This document shows, one piece after another, positions 46,755 through 58,289 of a stretch of DNA of 64,000 nucleotides. The notes under the pieces are model-generated. The model saw nothing but the letters and a program-made list of their open reading frames with translations, searched no databases and was not told where the DNA came from. The translations under genes and the position numbers were made by a program. Position 1 is the stretch's first letter. Each line of letters opens with the position of its first letter. Source of the DNA: Kingdonia uniflora (Eukaryota > Streptophyta > Magnoliopsida > Ranunculales > Circaeasteraceae); assembly GCA_014058105.1 (NCBI GenBank), contig JACGCM010002082.1:1488001-1552000 (forward strand). The letters are read 5' to 3'.

Positions 46755-47650
46755 ACACTCTTTCATCCTCTGGTTAACTCTTAAAAACAGACCCAAAATA
46801 AGAGACTTTTTGGTGAGAATAGGAAAACTGGAAAAGTCTTACTGCTCCCTATGCACAGTAACAGAAGAAAATAGAGATCATCTCTTCTTCTCCTGTCCAT
46901 TCTCTCACAATATATGGGGTAACATTCTCAGCTCTTTAAACATTACAAGAAGTATAGGAGACTGGGCAGAAGAAACAAACTGGATTGCAAACTACAATAG
47001 AGATAATAACATCTTGAGAATCCTCAAAAATAGTATTTCCTACCACTATCTATCATATATGGGCAGAAAGGAATAAAAGACAGTTCCGACAACAAAGCAG
47101 CGATGAAAAAATAGTTATGGGCATCATTAAATTTGAAGTGGAGGCAAGGTGCAATATTTTCTTTTAATTTATTCTCTACCCCAAATACTGTTGCTATCAC
47201 AAGCACTTAGAGAATAAAATTCATCCCTAGAATTCTCAAGCAGATTAACTAGATTGGATGGAATCCTTCTATGGATATAGTGATAAACACAAGTGGATAT
47301 CTATCACCAACTAGGAAAACTTTTTGGGGCATCATAAGACTGAAGAATGGAATCCCAGTTCTTGCTTTCAATGGTTTGGCAAATCACCTTAGTAGCATTG
47401 GGGAAATTGCTCTATATGTTGTCTGTGAAGGTATTAATGCAGCTACAAGCCTAGGTATCAAGAGATATGAAGTAATGATAGACTCTTATTATGCCCAGAA
47501 CATCACAAATAAAATTTAGAAACCTCCCTAGCATTACATCAATAATTTCATAATGGCTCAGAAGATGAAAGATGAAGCTGAAAATTTTATTTGCTTATTC
47601 ATTTATAAAGAGGGGAACAAAGCTGCCCATCATCTTATAAATGAATGAGC
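46690..47650 (+). pseudogene. LINE ORF2 C-terminus: zf-RVT and RNase H
   Basis: zf-RVT: WLTLKNRPKIRDFLVRIG, YCSLCTVTEENRDHLFFSC (46840-46900), SHNIWGNIL. RNase H: INTSGYLSP, FWGIIRLKNGIPVLAF, ALYVVCEGINAATSLGI, YEVMIDSY (47271-47490), then after a stop KEGNKAAHHLINE (about 47610). The Asp of the usual NTDG is Ser here, so one catalytic residue is lost. Confidence 0.75.
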
Positions 47651-48969
47651 AAATAGATTTATTTGCTCCCTGACATTACATCTATCTAAGATCGTTTGTT
47701 TTAATTGATATGAGTAAATCATAGTATTTAAGCTGTTCCAATCTCCATTATACAAAGCATATCTCCTAGATATAAATTGGTACTGGTTTTATCGTTCTCT
47801 TAATTTAGCTTTTATCATTGCATTAAATCTATTTTATACATCTCAGTATTGTGTAGGCAGTCATATATCCTCTTGTGGTTAATTGCATAAGGTTTCTATA
47901 GGCATACAACTGTCGATCTCTGTGTGCTAAGTTTTGGTTCTTAATAGGTTAATATCCTAATATAGTATGATTTTAATTTGTGTTAGAGAATTTCTTGGGC
48001 ATTAAAGGTACAGAGGATATATAGAGGTCTTATTGTAGGTATGACGGGTGTGTTGGTGTTCTATAGTAACTCTTGCTAAGTTTTGTTGTGGTTCTTTGTT
48101 GAATATCCTGTATACGGTTATGGATCTAATGTGTAGTTAGGTTTAGTTTAATTACTGGATCAGGTTGCAAGTTGTAGGTTTCTTCAAAAGGTAAGTGGTC
48201 TTGAATCTCTATAAATCTGAGAACTAGGTAATAGGAGTTGATCATCGTTTAAAGAACATCTTAAAGAACATCTTATATGCTTCATTGATTTAGGTGTAGT
48301 TAGCTTTACTTTATTTCGTGATCAGGTGGTTTCTTTAGGACTCTTTAGTCATCTTGTTTCTACTCAATCATATACATAGTAGTAAGCTAGGGCAGATCAT
48401 AGTCTGAATGATTTTCTTTCCTTATGTTAGGTTTAGGTTTAGGGAGTCGTAAGAGTTGAAGGATGTTTATTCAATAGACAAATGTTTTATGGCAGTTAAG
48501 ACTTAACTATATTGGTGCTGATTAAATGGCCATGTTGTTTAATTAAGATATAGCGATAGTTATTATCTTACTTATAGGATATCATATGAAATGGGTCTAA
48601 ACATTAGTTGGTTTGAGGTAGTACTTATTGGTGTGTTTTAAATAACTGTTGGTTGATGATGTAATATCCAATGACGGTGCTTGATTACCAGGGTTTAGTT
48701 GTGAGGAATTTTATTGGGTAATATGGGCGTGAATAACTTGGCTTGTTATTTGTTGGAACTTGGCATTCGATGTGTTATATACTTGTTACAGTATGTGTGA
48801 AGGAGATGGTTGAATTAGTGTGGCTTAACCATCATTCTTAGATGATTTCCTTGGTTGTCATTTTGTGCCAACTAATCCTAACTTGAATTTCTATGATTCA
48901 GTAGTCGCGACTTAGATTCGCTTTCAGGTTTAGGACTTCTATTCGATATAGTCATAATGATAGATAGTT

Positions 48970-49649
48970 TGATCTAGGAGGATCTGAAGATCGAACCCCT
49001 TCAAAAGACGCCAACTCGTTCGAACGAACCTTGGAGTCGTTCAAACGAGTTATGAGAGAAACAACCAGGAAGTTCCCAGAAGACCTACTTGGGCCGAGTC
49101 TAGTCGACCAATTCGAGATGAGTATGCTCAGGAAAAAATAGGCAAAGTCGTTCGAACGAACTCAGGAGTCATTCGAACAAAACTGGAGTTCCTAGAAGAC
49201 CATTTCAAGCTGAGGCAATTTTTAGGCAAAAATAGGCAAGTTGTTCAAGCGACATTGGAGTCGTTCGAACGAAATGGAGTTTCAGAAGACGAATTCATGC
49301 TGAGACATTTTTTAGGCTTAATTTTGCTAGTCATTCGAACGAAGCATAAGTTAGTTTAAGCGACTATCGTATCCCTCCAATATTTTAGGCGTTTCAAGAG
49401 CATAATGGTCCTATCTTGTAACTAGGAACTGGTAACCCTCATAAAAGAGTAAGGCCTGGCGAGGTAAAATGATCTTTTATCTTAGATCAATCCAAGTTCT
49501 TGCTAGACAGACTTAGGGTTTTGGGAGTAATTCAGTTGTAATCAAATCATTGAGCAATTGAAGCTCCAAAAGGGAAATTTTCCCACCAATTATGTTTGTT
49601 CTTCATTTCATTTCTTCGTTTAGGTTAATCTCAATTCGATTGTGGATTA
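48970..49649 (+). repeat. 5' LTR of element C
   Basis: 680 bp. Contains about seven boxes of TCGTTCGAACGA or one- to three-base variants, the first at 49016-49027. Ends GATTGTGGATTA rather than the usual CA. Confidence 0.85.
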
Positions 49650-49670
49650 AGTGGTATTAGATTTTTAGTA

Positions 49671-50860
49671 ATGATTCTCAGGGGATTGTGGTTTATGGTC
49701 TCTACACGCGACCGACTCAAACAAATGAAGGAGAACCTAGTGAGTCCGTTGGAGATTCATCGAAAACCTTACTCGAAGAAGAAGACAAATTTGGAGATGA
49801 GCGATTCTGAAGATCGACTCACAAAGTTAGAAACTAAAGTTTTTGACCTAACTACTACTCTAGGGGAGTTGGTAGAACAACTACATCTCACGAACTTGCG
49901 ACATCTCTTGCTTTGAAGAAACGGTGAGATGGCACAAAGAAGAAAGGGGTTGCGGAGGAAGGGAGAGACGATGCTAATGATGAGGAAGATAGTGATTCTA
50001 GTGATGCCGAATCTATCGAGGGGCGACCGGTTATTGGCAAGTCAATGAATCTTATGCGTAATCTTCGTATCAATTTTAAAATTGAAATTTTAGTATTTGA
50101 CGGTTCAATCGATGTCAAGAAGTTGGATAATTGGTTAGATAGGTTAGAGACCTATTTTTTCGTTTACGAATACTCTAATGCTTAGAAAATTTACTTTTCG
50201 ACATTGAAATTCGCAAGTTATGCACTCACGTGGTGGAAGTCCTATCGGAAATGTCACAAAGTAGAAAGCTTGGGTTGGAAAGAGTTCAAGGTGTTGGCGA
50301 GGAAGCAATTTTATGTGATTGGGTATGAGCAAAAGAGATGGTTCAAATGACACAATTTGTGCCAAAGTATTGGCAATCCGTACAAGAGTTCACTACGAGT
50401 TTCATAACCAAGCATTGGTTTTGGACATTGATGTGGTCGAGTATGAGGTGTTCATAAAGTATACAGGGGGTCTGTCCGAATCCATTAGAAGAGAGTTGAA
50501 GCTCTTTACTGTGGTAAATATCAAAGATACTATCGTAAAAACAATTGCTATTGAAGACAAGTACTTGAAGAGTGACAAGAAATATGACAAGAGCAAGTCG
50601 GGGTATAAGTCTAGTTGGAAGAATGAGCGCAAATGAGAGTCCAGAGGAGAGGGATCTTTATCCAAGGAGAATTACTGCAGTTATTGTAAGGTAAATGGGT
50701 ATATTTCAAATAAATATTGGAAACTTCACCCGGAGCTTAGGCCGAAAGAGGAGAGGAACAAGAGAGAGAAATGTGTACTAGCCACAAAAATTGTTGATCT
50801 TCCAAATTTAGAGAAGCCCAATCCTAAACATTTCCTTACGTTGCAATAACAGATGGCTAC
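49671..50860 (+). pseudogene. gag: gag of element C
   Basis: Open from 49671 (DRLTKLETKVFDLTTTLGEL coiled-coil) to 49916; then in another frame IEILVFDGSIDVKKLDNWLDRLETYF (50080-50155), FASYALTWWKSYRK and GWKEFKVLARKQFY, the gag capsid pattern. FTVVNIKDTIVKTIAIEDKY at 50319-50636 follows, then a knuckle-like NYCSYCKVNGYISNKYWKLHP (about 50675). Three frame changes. Confidence 0.75.
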
Positions 50861-50869
50861 CGAGGAGAC

Positions 50870-53800
50870 AAGTCGAGAAGAACATTTTCATGCTAGCATT
50901 CAAGTGAAGCAGAGCTTAGTAGAGGTCATTATTGATCTGGGTAGTCATAAGAATTTAATCTTTGAGGCGGTGGTGAAGAAGATGAGTTTGACTACTATGG
51001 CTCATCTTGAGCTGTATGGTTTGGGTTAGATTTAGAAAGATGCGGAGTTGAAGATCAGGAAGCAATGTACGTTCAAGTTTGTGATCACCAAACAGTTTAT
51101 TGACGAAGTAACGTATGAGGTAGTTCCTTTAGATGTGTGTCAAGTTATCTTGGGTAGCCCTTATCTTTGGGGCTGAGATGCGATTCTTTACCGTAAAGAT
51201 CACAAGTACCATTTTGTGAAGGAGGGGAAGGAGTTTTACATAAATTCTTGTAAGGAACATGTCACTACCAATAATTTAATAATGGCAACTCTGACGAAGA
51301 GGTTGGTTAATGCGAGCGGCAAGTATCTTTTGTTGTTGGTACGACCAGTTCAGGAAGGTCTGTCGGCTAAGGTGTTGTCTACTTTAGCAATGTCTCATAA
51401 GTAACAAACCGAAATGGGGAAGTTGCAAGATGAGTATAAAGACTTATTTCTAGGCATAGAAGGGATATCGCTCAAGAGGGAGGTGCAGCATGATATCACA
51501 TTGGTGAATGGTGAGCCACTACCTAACATTGGGTTGTATCAAACTTTTGTAGCTAGGGATGGCAATTTGACCTGCCCCGTTGGGGATCCGCCTTGCCCCA
51601 TCCCGAACAGGGCGTGTTTGGGATGTATTAAACGGGTATGGGGGTGGGTATGAAAAGTATAACATAAATTCGTGGGGAAGCGGGGCGGATTTGGGATTGC
51701 CTTAAAAAATCTGTACCAACCCCAGTTAAATAGTTTATTGCTATTACTCTTAAATATATAAATAAAAACCTATATAAAAGAATTTTTTATTTAAAAAATA
51801 GCTTTATTAGCTAAATGGGGGTGGGGGTGGGATTTAGTTTTGCAATGTAGGTGCGGGGATGGGGATCCCCGTTTTAACTTAAAGGGGTTTGGGGGCAGGG
51901 ATAGGAGGGGAAACTTAGGCGGGGATGAGGATGGTGTTAGCTCCCCCGCCCCAAATTTGCCCTATTGTCATCCCTATCTGTAACCGAGTCTAATAAGATC
52001 AAGAAATATGTACAAGAACTCCTAGAGCAAGGGGTTATTAATCCGAGTTACTCACCTTGTGGTTCACCGGTGTTATTGGTGCAGAAGAAGGATGGGCCTT
52101 GGAAAATATGTGTAGATTACCGGGCGCTGAACAAGATTACTGTAAAGAATCGTTATCCACTTTCATGGATTGACGAGCTTTTAGATGAGTTGTAGAAAGC
52201 TCAGTTTTTCAACAAGTTGGATCTTAAATCGCATTACCATCAGGTTAGAATCCAGGAAGAAGATACTTGGAAGACTGCTTTCAAGACCAAAATAGGACTC
52301 TTTGAGTAATTGGTGATGCCTTTCGGGTTATGCAATACTCCAACAAAATTTATGCGGTTGATGAATGAGGTACTTCGTGTGTTTATTGACGATTTCATGA
52401 TTATGTATTTAGATGACATCTTAATATATAGTTAAACATGGGAAAAATACCTCATGCATATTCATAAAGTGTTGGAAGCATTGCGATCACAACAACTCTT
52501 TCTAAATGGGAAGAAGTACGAGTTTAGGAAGAAGGAGATAGTATACTTGGGTTTTATTGTTGTGGCAGTGAGCTTAAGGTAGATCCAGAGAAGGTCTCAA
52601 TCATTACTAATTGGCCTAAACCTCGTATAGTTATGGAAGTGAGAAGTTTTATGGGTTCTTGTCAGTATTTACGAAAGTTTATTCAACATTTTTCACAGAT
52701 AGACGCACCGTTGCATTCCTTGACAAAGGTCGATGTAAGGTTTGTGTGGGAAGATCACCATAGGAAGACTTTTCAGTTGTTAAAGCACAAGATTACGGAT
52801 GCGCCAGTGTTAGCGTTACCTAATTTGTAGCGGCCCTTTGAGGTCAAAATAGATGCATCTAATTATACATTAGGGGTAATTCTATTTTAGGATGGGAGGC
52901 CGGTTGCTTACCATTCTGAGATGTTTACAGGAGAAGTACGCAACTATCATACCTACGATAAGGAGTTCTACGCATTATATCAATCAATAAAGCATTGATG
53001 GAGTTACTTATTGGGGAAGGAGGTTGTGGTACATTCTGATCACAAACCATTACAGTTCTTATCTACGCAGTCCAAGCTACATCATGCTCACCATATGAAG
53101 TGGATGTCGTACTTACAATAGTTTACCTTGATTATCAAGTATAAGAAAGGAGTGGACAACAAAATGGCTTATATGTTATCTCGACCCCCATTACCAACTA
53201 TTTCTGCTTTATTGGTAGCTATCCAGATACAGCCGATTGCTCCTTCAGATTATGTTACAGGGTATGACGATAACAAGGAGCTCAATGTGATTCACCAGAA
53301 GTTGCTATAAGGCAAGACATGCGAGTATGTATTGAATGATGGTTTAATTTACAGGGGCAGTCTATTATATATTCCAGAGGGTGGAGATTATTTGTATTGG
53401 ATTATAAAGGTACATTATTCTTGGGTGGCTAGTTATTTCGGGGTTGAGAAAACTCTTTTGAATTTACGGCGGTATGTCTATTGGCCGAAGATACAGGTGG
53501 ATATTGCTCGTGTAGTTCGTAGTTGTGTCCTACGCAATATATCGAAGCCTTCCAATCGTAAATTAGGGTTGTACTTACCATTACCAGTTCCTAGCCGACC
53601 ATGGGAAAGCATTTTGATGGATTTCATTATTGGTTTGCCCATGACCAAGTGTAAGAATGACTATTTGTTTGTGGTGGTAGAACAATTCAGCAAAATGATT
53701 GATATTATTTCATGCCAGAAGACAATCATTAGGGTAGGAGTAGCGCGATTGTTTTTCAGAGACGTCTGGAGGTATTTCGGGCTCCCATCTTCTATTATTT

Positions 53801-54630
53801 TTTATAGGGATAACCACTTTTTAGGGCATTTCTGGAGATCGTTATGGGGAATGATAGACACTGAGTTAAAGAGAAGTACCGTCTTTCATCCGAAGACTGA
53901 CGGGCAAACAGAGGTAGTTAATCGTACTTTGGTTCATTTACTATGGGGATTCCATTCTAAGCATCCTAAGACTTGGGATGAAAGTTTACTGTATCTCCAG
54001 TTTGCGTTTAACTGAGCGATTCATGGTCCCACTTTGAAATCTCCATTTGAAGTTTGTTTGGGGTACTTGCCTCAAAACCCCTTTGATATGGTTTTTAGTC
54101 TTGGCGACAAGACGGTGTCAAGGAAAGAGGAAGAAGAACAAGTTAAAGCTTAGTGTTTTATTGAGAGGATAAGCAAGGTCTATGAGGTTGTTGAGGTACA
54201 ATTGAAGAAGACTCAAGTGAAGTATATGGCTCGACACGACAAAGATTGGGTTGAGTGTACTTTTTAAGAGGGCGACCTAGTTTGGTTACATTTGAGGAAG
54301 GAACGACAGGGAGAAGGCAAGAAACTCAAGCCTATTTGCTATGGTCCATTCATTATACTCAAGAAGATTGGTGACAATGCATTCCAATTAGATTTGCCAC
54401 CTTTCATAAAGATGTATTCGGTGATTAACACCGAGCATTTAAAGCTGTTTGAGCCGTCTCTTTTAGATGAAAACTCTACAATCGATACTCGCCTACCTTC
54501 AGTTGATAACTTATGGATGGAAAGAGAAGATCTATTGCAAGAGGATAATATTATAGAGAGGAAAATTCATGCTACATGACGAGTAGTATCAAGTCATTCT
54601 GAGTTGGGAAGAAAGGCCAACTACCTAGCA
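50870..54630 (+). pseudogene. pol: pol of element C: protease, RT, RNase H, integrase
   Basis: Protease VEVIIDLGSHKNLI (about 50925; DLG for DTG). RT: EVQHDITLVNGEPLPNI up to 51553, then a MITE, then [57 protein letters not shown] (to 52195), [12 protein letters not shown], and palm YLDDILIYS (about 52410). RNase H: KIDASNYTLG (about 52845) to HHMKWM.YL. Integrase 53332-54015: histidine/cysteine finger incomplete, core MDFIIGLP, YRDNHFLGHFW, DGQTEVVNRTL (three acids D, D, E visible), then GPFIILKKIGDNAFQLDLP (54340-54410) and a chromodomain remnant. About eight stops. Confidence 0.85.
51554..51976. mobile_element. hAT-type MITE inside element C
   Basis: 423 bp, ends TAGGGATGGCAAT / ATTGTCATCCCTA (complement TAGGGATGACAAT, 12 of 13 identical), G/C-rich interior (GGGGGTGGG, CCCCGCCCC). 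Flanks TTTGTAGC (51546-51553) and TCTGTAAC (51977-51984) agree at 6 of 8, an 8-bp duplication as for hAT. It splits the RT N-terminus between PNIGLYQTF and [11 protein letters not shown]. Confidence 0.88.
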
Positions 54631-54727
54631 AGTCGAAGTGGTACAACAGGGAAATGGGCACTGCCACATTTTCTCATTTCCAGTTCTATCTTGAATAGGA
54701 GCTCAAGGCTCCTAAAGGGGGGAGCCA

Positions 54728-55487
54728 TGATCTAGGAGGATCTGAAGATCAAACCGCTTCAAAAGATGCCAACTCGTTCGAACGAACCTTGAAGTTGTTC
54801 GAACGAGTTATGAGAAGAACGACCTGGAAGTTCCCAGAAAACCTACTTGGGCTGAGTCTAGTCGACTAATGCGAGCTGAGTTTATTCCAGTTGAGTCTAT
54901 ACGACCTGGAGTTCTCAGAAGAGTCTATTCGAGCTGAGGTTATTCGACCTGGAGTTCCCAGAAGATCAATTCGAGCTAAGTATGTTCAGACAAAAATAGA
55001 TAAAGTCGTTCGAACGAACTCAGGAGTCGTTTGAACGAAATTGAAGTTCCAAAAAAAACCATTTCAAGCTGAGGCAATTTTCAGGCAAAAATAGGCAAGT
55101 CGTTCGAACGACATTGGATTCGTTTGAACAAACTGGAGTTCCAGAAGAGCAATTCATGCTGAGGCATTTCTTAGGCTTAATTTTACTAGTCGTTCGAATG
55201 ACTATCGTATCCCTTCAATATTTTAGGTTTTTCAAGGGCATAATGGTCTTATCTTGTAACTGGGAACTTGTAACCCTCATAAAGGAGCAAGGGTAGGAAA
55301 GGTGAAATGGTCTTTTATCTTAGATCAATCCAAATTATTGTAAAAGAGACTTAGGGTTTTGGGAGTAATTAAGTTCTAATCAAATCATTGAGAAATTGAA
55401 GCTCCAAAGGGGAAATTCTCCCACCAATTGTGTTTGTTCTTCATTTCATTTCTTTGTTTAGGTTAATCTTAATTCGATTGTGGATTA
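54728..55487 (+). repeat. 3' LTR of element C
   Basis: 760 bp; about 80 bp longer than the 5' LTR because a GTCTATtCGAgCTGAGgTtATTCgacc-type unit is repeated near 54890-54960. Polypurine tract just upstream. Confidence 0.85.
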
Positions 55488-56599
55488 TAATTTATTGGAT
55501 GTTAGAGCTTTACTTTATTTGATAGAGTCCCCATTTGTTATTAAAGTGAGGGTAGATATATCATCTGGTTGTAAAAGCGGTTGGTCTTTTAAACTAGTCT
55601 CAAATGCTTATTAGGCAGGGGTAGACAGATCATTTGATTCTTCTTAAATTCAAGCTTTCTTTTTTCCATTTCGTTGGGCGACTTCGAGTTATTGTACACA
55701 GTAGGGCTATGTTGTTACAATCCTTGGGTTTGATTCCCTAAATAAAAGATTTGGTTACTGCTAGCCAGTGACCTAGGGTTGCAAGTCCCTAAATTATTTC
55801 CCTGTTACTTCTCGGCTGCATGTGTCGCGAGTATCCCGTGGGCATAGATCCCTAAAAGTGAAAATAAATCAAGCTTTAGACCTGTAAGTTAAAACTCCTT
55901 GAACATCCTGATCAGGTGCGTTACCCACTAATTTTTGGCTCAATAAAAAGGAATTCGCCAATCCATGGCTCGACAATAAGGGATATGTTTATGTTAATTA
56001 CAGAAGGGTGCGAGAGTGTGGTCCCACTTAATTAAAAGTTACCATGTATACTTGGCTTCCTAATTCTCTTTCCACATCTACCGTACCTCTTAAATCGTAG
56101 TAGTTAGATCTAAGTTTAAGTTATCGTTGCTATCGTATTAAGAGTTTTAGTTATACTTAGACCGCATTCTTTCGGACTCGTAGCTTGGTTGATCTTCTCA
56201 TATAATTTCATTGGGTTCTTCATATCTCTTAACTGTGTTTATCTTGGTCTAGCATGTCTTATGACCTTGGATATTTGTACTTGTTGGGCGTTGCTTGCTG
56301 ACGCCTTGCGCATATACTTTTTTAGGTGAATCGTTGCAGTAGCGATGCTAGTAGTTGTAGCAAGCTGGACTTGCATGTTTTGGAGTTCTTGCCACCCTTG
56401 TGGTATTATTTTTGATTATATTTTTTTTTAGATTATTCTTCCGCTGCGTAGTTTTATAGTGTTGTAGATGTATTTACGATTTGTTTTAAATTGTAATACG
56501 TCTTTTGGAGGTTCATCTTCAGGATGCCTGACGTTACACCTCAGAATTCGCGTTCTTAATAGATTATTAAGAAACCAATTTTGGGGGCGTGACATGATA

Positions 56600-57692
56600 A
56601 CTCAACGCGTAAAACACACTTCATTCTTCAGAGATTTTTCAATTTTTGTTTCATAAGTAATACCTTCTAATTCTTCGTTACCTTTTTGGCTCGTAGAAAG
56701 AGGTTTTACAAAAAGGGAATTCGAATGTTTAATAAGGAGAACAAATTTATTTAGCGTCTTCAATGTATAATCCTCCGTGAGGGTTTCTGATTCTAATGGT
56801 TAACCAAGCTTCAAGAGACAAATCTGGAGAGCAATGTTACTAGGAATTCAATAGAGAATCCTCCATTTGCTACAAGGTTATTGCACATTTAGAAAAAGAA
56901 CACAATACATACGATTCTAGCGACTTACACTTGATGAGCAACCTTCATTTGCTAGGGGTACCTTTTGTAGAGATACACGATATATCAGCCTATATATAGC
57001 AAATTCAGCTAGGCAATATTATATTTTCTCCAATATATTAACGATATCTTTCATCCTTTTGTTACTCCAAATATCACAAAATTGTAAAATTTCGTAATAT
57101 ATATAAAACGTTTAATACCATTTTATCGTTAAACACAAAAGTTGAATACCTGAATGTATTGTGAGATAACTGATTTTGTCAACTTATGTCTAGTTTCTCA
57201 GATTTTCAGATGTCCTTTTTCAAGATATTAATGACATTTAGCAAAGTTTTGAGATATTTTCCAAATTTTAAACAAGATAGACACGCTTTCACAGAAAAAA
57301 AAAAAAAAAAACAAGAAGATGACAAATGCCTTATATGAGAATATGCAATACAAACATAAAAAAGAAAATCAGAATAGGATTAAAACATTTACTAGTTACA
57401 AATGGGGCATACGGTTTAGCACACTCACCCCTTGGAAGTCCACCAATCCGAGGTAATTGCCTTAATAAAACCTCGCAAAGAGAACCCAAGGGGTAACACC
57501 AAATAGAACTGAGTATAGTATTTCTAAATCATATATACGTGGTTGAAGAACAACATTTTGCACTCGTTAAACCTTTGCTATGAATATACATTGGTTGAGA
57601 CCGAACCTGTAGAAAGGGAAAAGTAAACAATGTGTTAATATGGTACAATTATAACTATGATTGATTGAAGTATGGATAATGTATCACTAATA
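56600..57692. other. gene-free stretch before the copia element
   Basis: No gene. Contains a run of A (57296-57311) and a segment (57430-57500, ACCTCGCAAAGAGAACCC) whose complement resembles the GGGTTCTC.TTGCGAGG end region of copia LTRs; low confidence. Confidence 0.4.
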
Positions 57693-58101
57693 TGTTGCGC
57701 CGCGCCGTGGAAGCCGACCACTAAATCAATCCGATTAGCGATGAACAAACTAAAAGAATAAACACAATTAAACGAGAACACACATTTACCGTGGTTCGGC
57801 GAATTGCCTACGTCCAGACAAACTAGAGAGATAGTTTTATTCAATGATCTAAGGTTACAATCACAAACACTTTGAGGTCTCTCAAGGTTTTTTCTCAAAA
57901 GATTCCTCACTGAAAGATCTCACCAAGGGTGGCTAAGAAATAATCATAAGTCTCCCTTATATAGTGGGTAGGCTTATTGCATTAATACAGATCTCGGGGC
58001 AAAACCAATGGCTCCAATTCAACACTCAAAACTGAGTTTACCGATGTCTGTTCGAATAGACATTGTGTCTATTCAAACAGAAAGCATAACACTTTTCTAC
58101 A
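57693..58101 (-). repeat. 3' LTR of the copia element
   Basis: 409 bp. One U3 inverted repeat: TCTGTTCGAATAGACA (58047-58062) and TGTCTATTCAAACAGA (58066-58081), 15 of 16 paired, 3-nt loop. Confidence 0.85.
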
Positions 58102-58289
58102 ATTCTCCATTTCGGTGAAGATTTCTCCAAATCTGAGCTGAACTTTACAAACTTGCCAAATCAAACCCTCTCTCACAATGTCCCCAATGACCCAAACAAA
58201 CAAACGTCCCAAATGACCAAATCGACTGCACCAAATCAATGGTTGCCTACGTACCGTAGATCAAGTCGCCCATAATTCCCAAAATCCCT

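Larger units (their letters stand above)
43140..47705 (+). mobile_element. LINE (plant L1 type), 5'-truncated
   Basis: ORF1 tail, endonuclease, reverse transcriptase, zinc-knuckle-like RVT region and RNase H follow in the order of plant L1 ORF1-ORF2. Internal deletions and stops in every segment. The upper limit is set where the next insertion's TGATA duplication begins (47706). Confidence 0.85.
48970..55487 (+). mobile_element. chromovirus-type Ty3/gypsy retrotransposon C
   Basis: 6.5 kb, + strand. LTRs 48970-49649 and 54728-55487 both begin TGATCTAGGAGG. Primer site TGGTATTAGA (49652-49661, initiator-methionine tRNA type). Polypurine tract AAAGGGGGGAG ends at 54724. Flanks TAGTT (48965-48969) and TAATT (55488-55492) are a one-mismatch target duplication. 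gag-pol order protease-RT-RNase H-integrase with a chromodomain-like remnant (YQVILSWEERP, about 54592) points to the chromoviruses. LTRs differ at about 14 of the first 150 positions by eye. All frames interrupted. Confidence 0.9.
47711..56594 (+). mobile_element. long solo Ty3/gypsy LTR, split by element C
   Basis: TGAGTAAATC at 47711 and GGGGGCGTGACA ending 56594, flanked by identical TGATA at 47706-47710 and 56595-56599. Without element C it is about 2.36 kb, with TG..CA ends and the TTTTGGGGGCGTGACA end style of plant gypsy LTRs. No coding sequence in the two parts (47711-48964; 55493-56594). Interpreted as a solo LTR left by recombination. Confidence 0.72.

Noticed and set aside
48970..49649. 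TTCGAA clusters as heat-shock elements
   Set aside because: A heat-shock element needs GAA/TTC units with two bases between them; TTCGAA has none. Pattern reported without that label.
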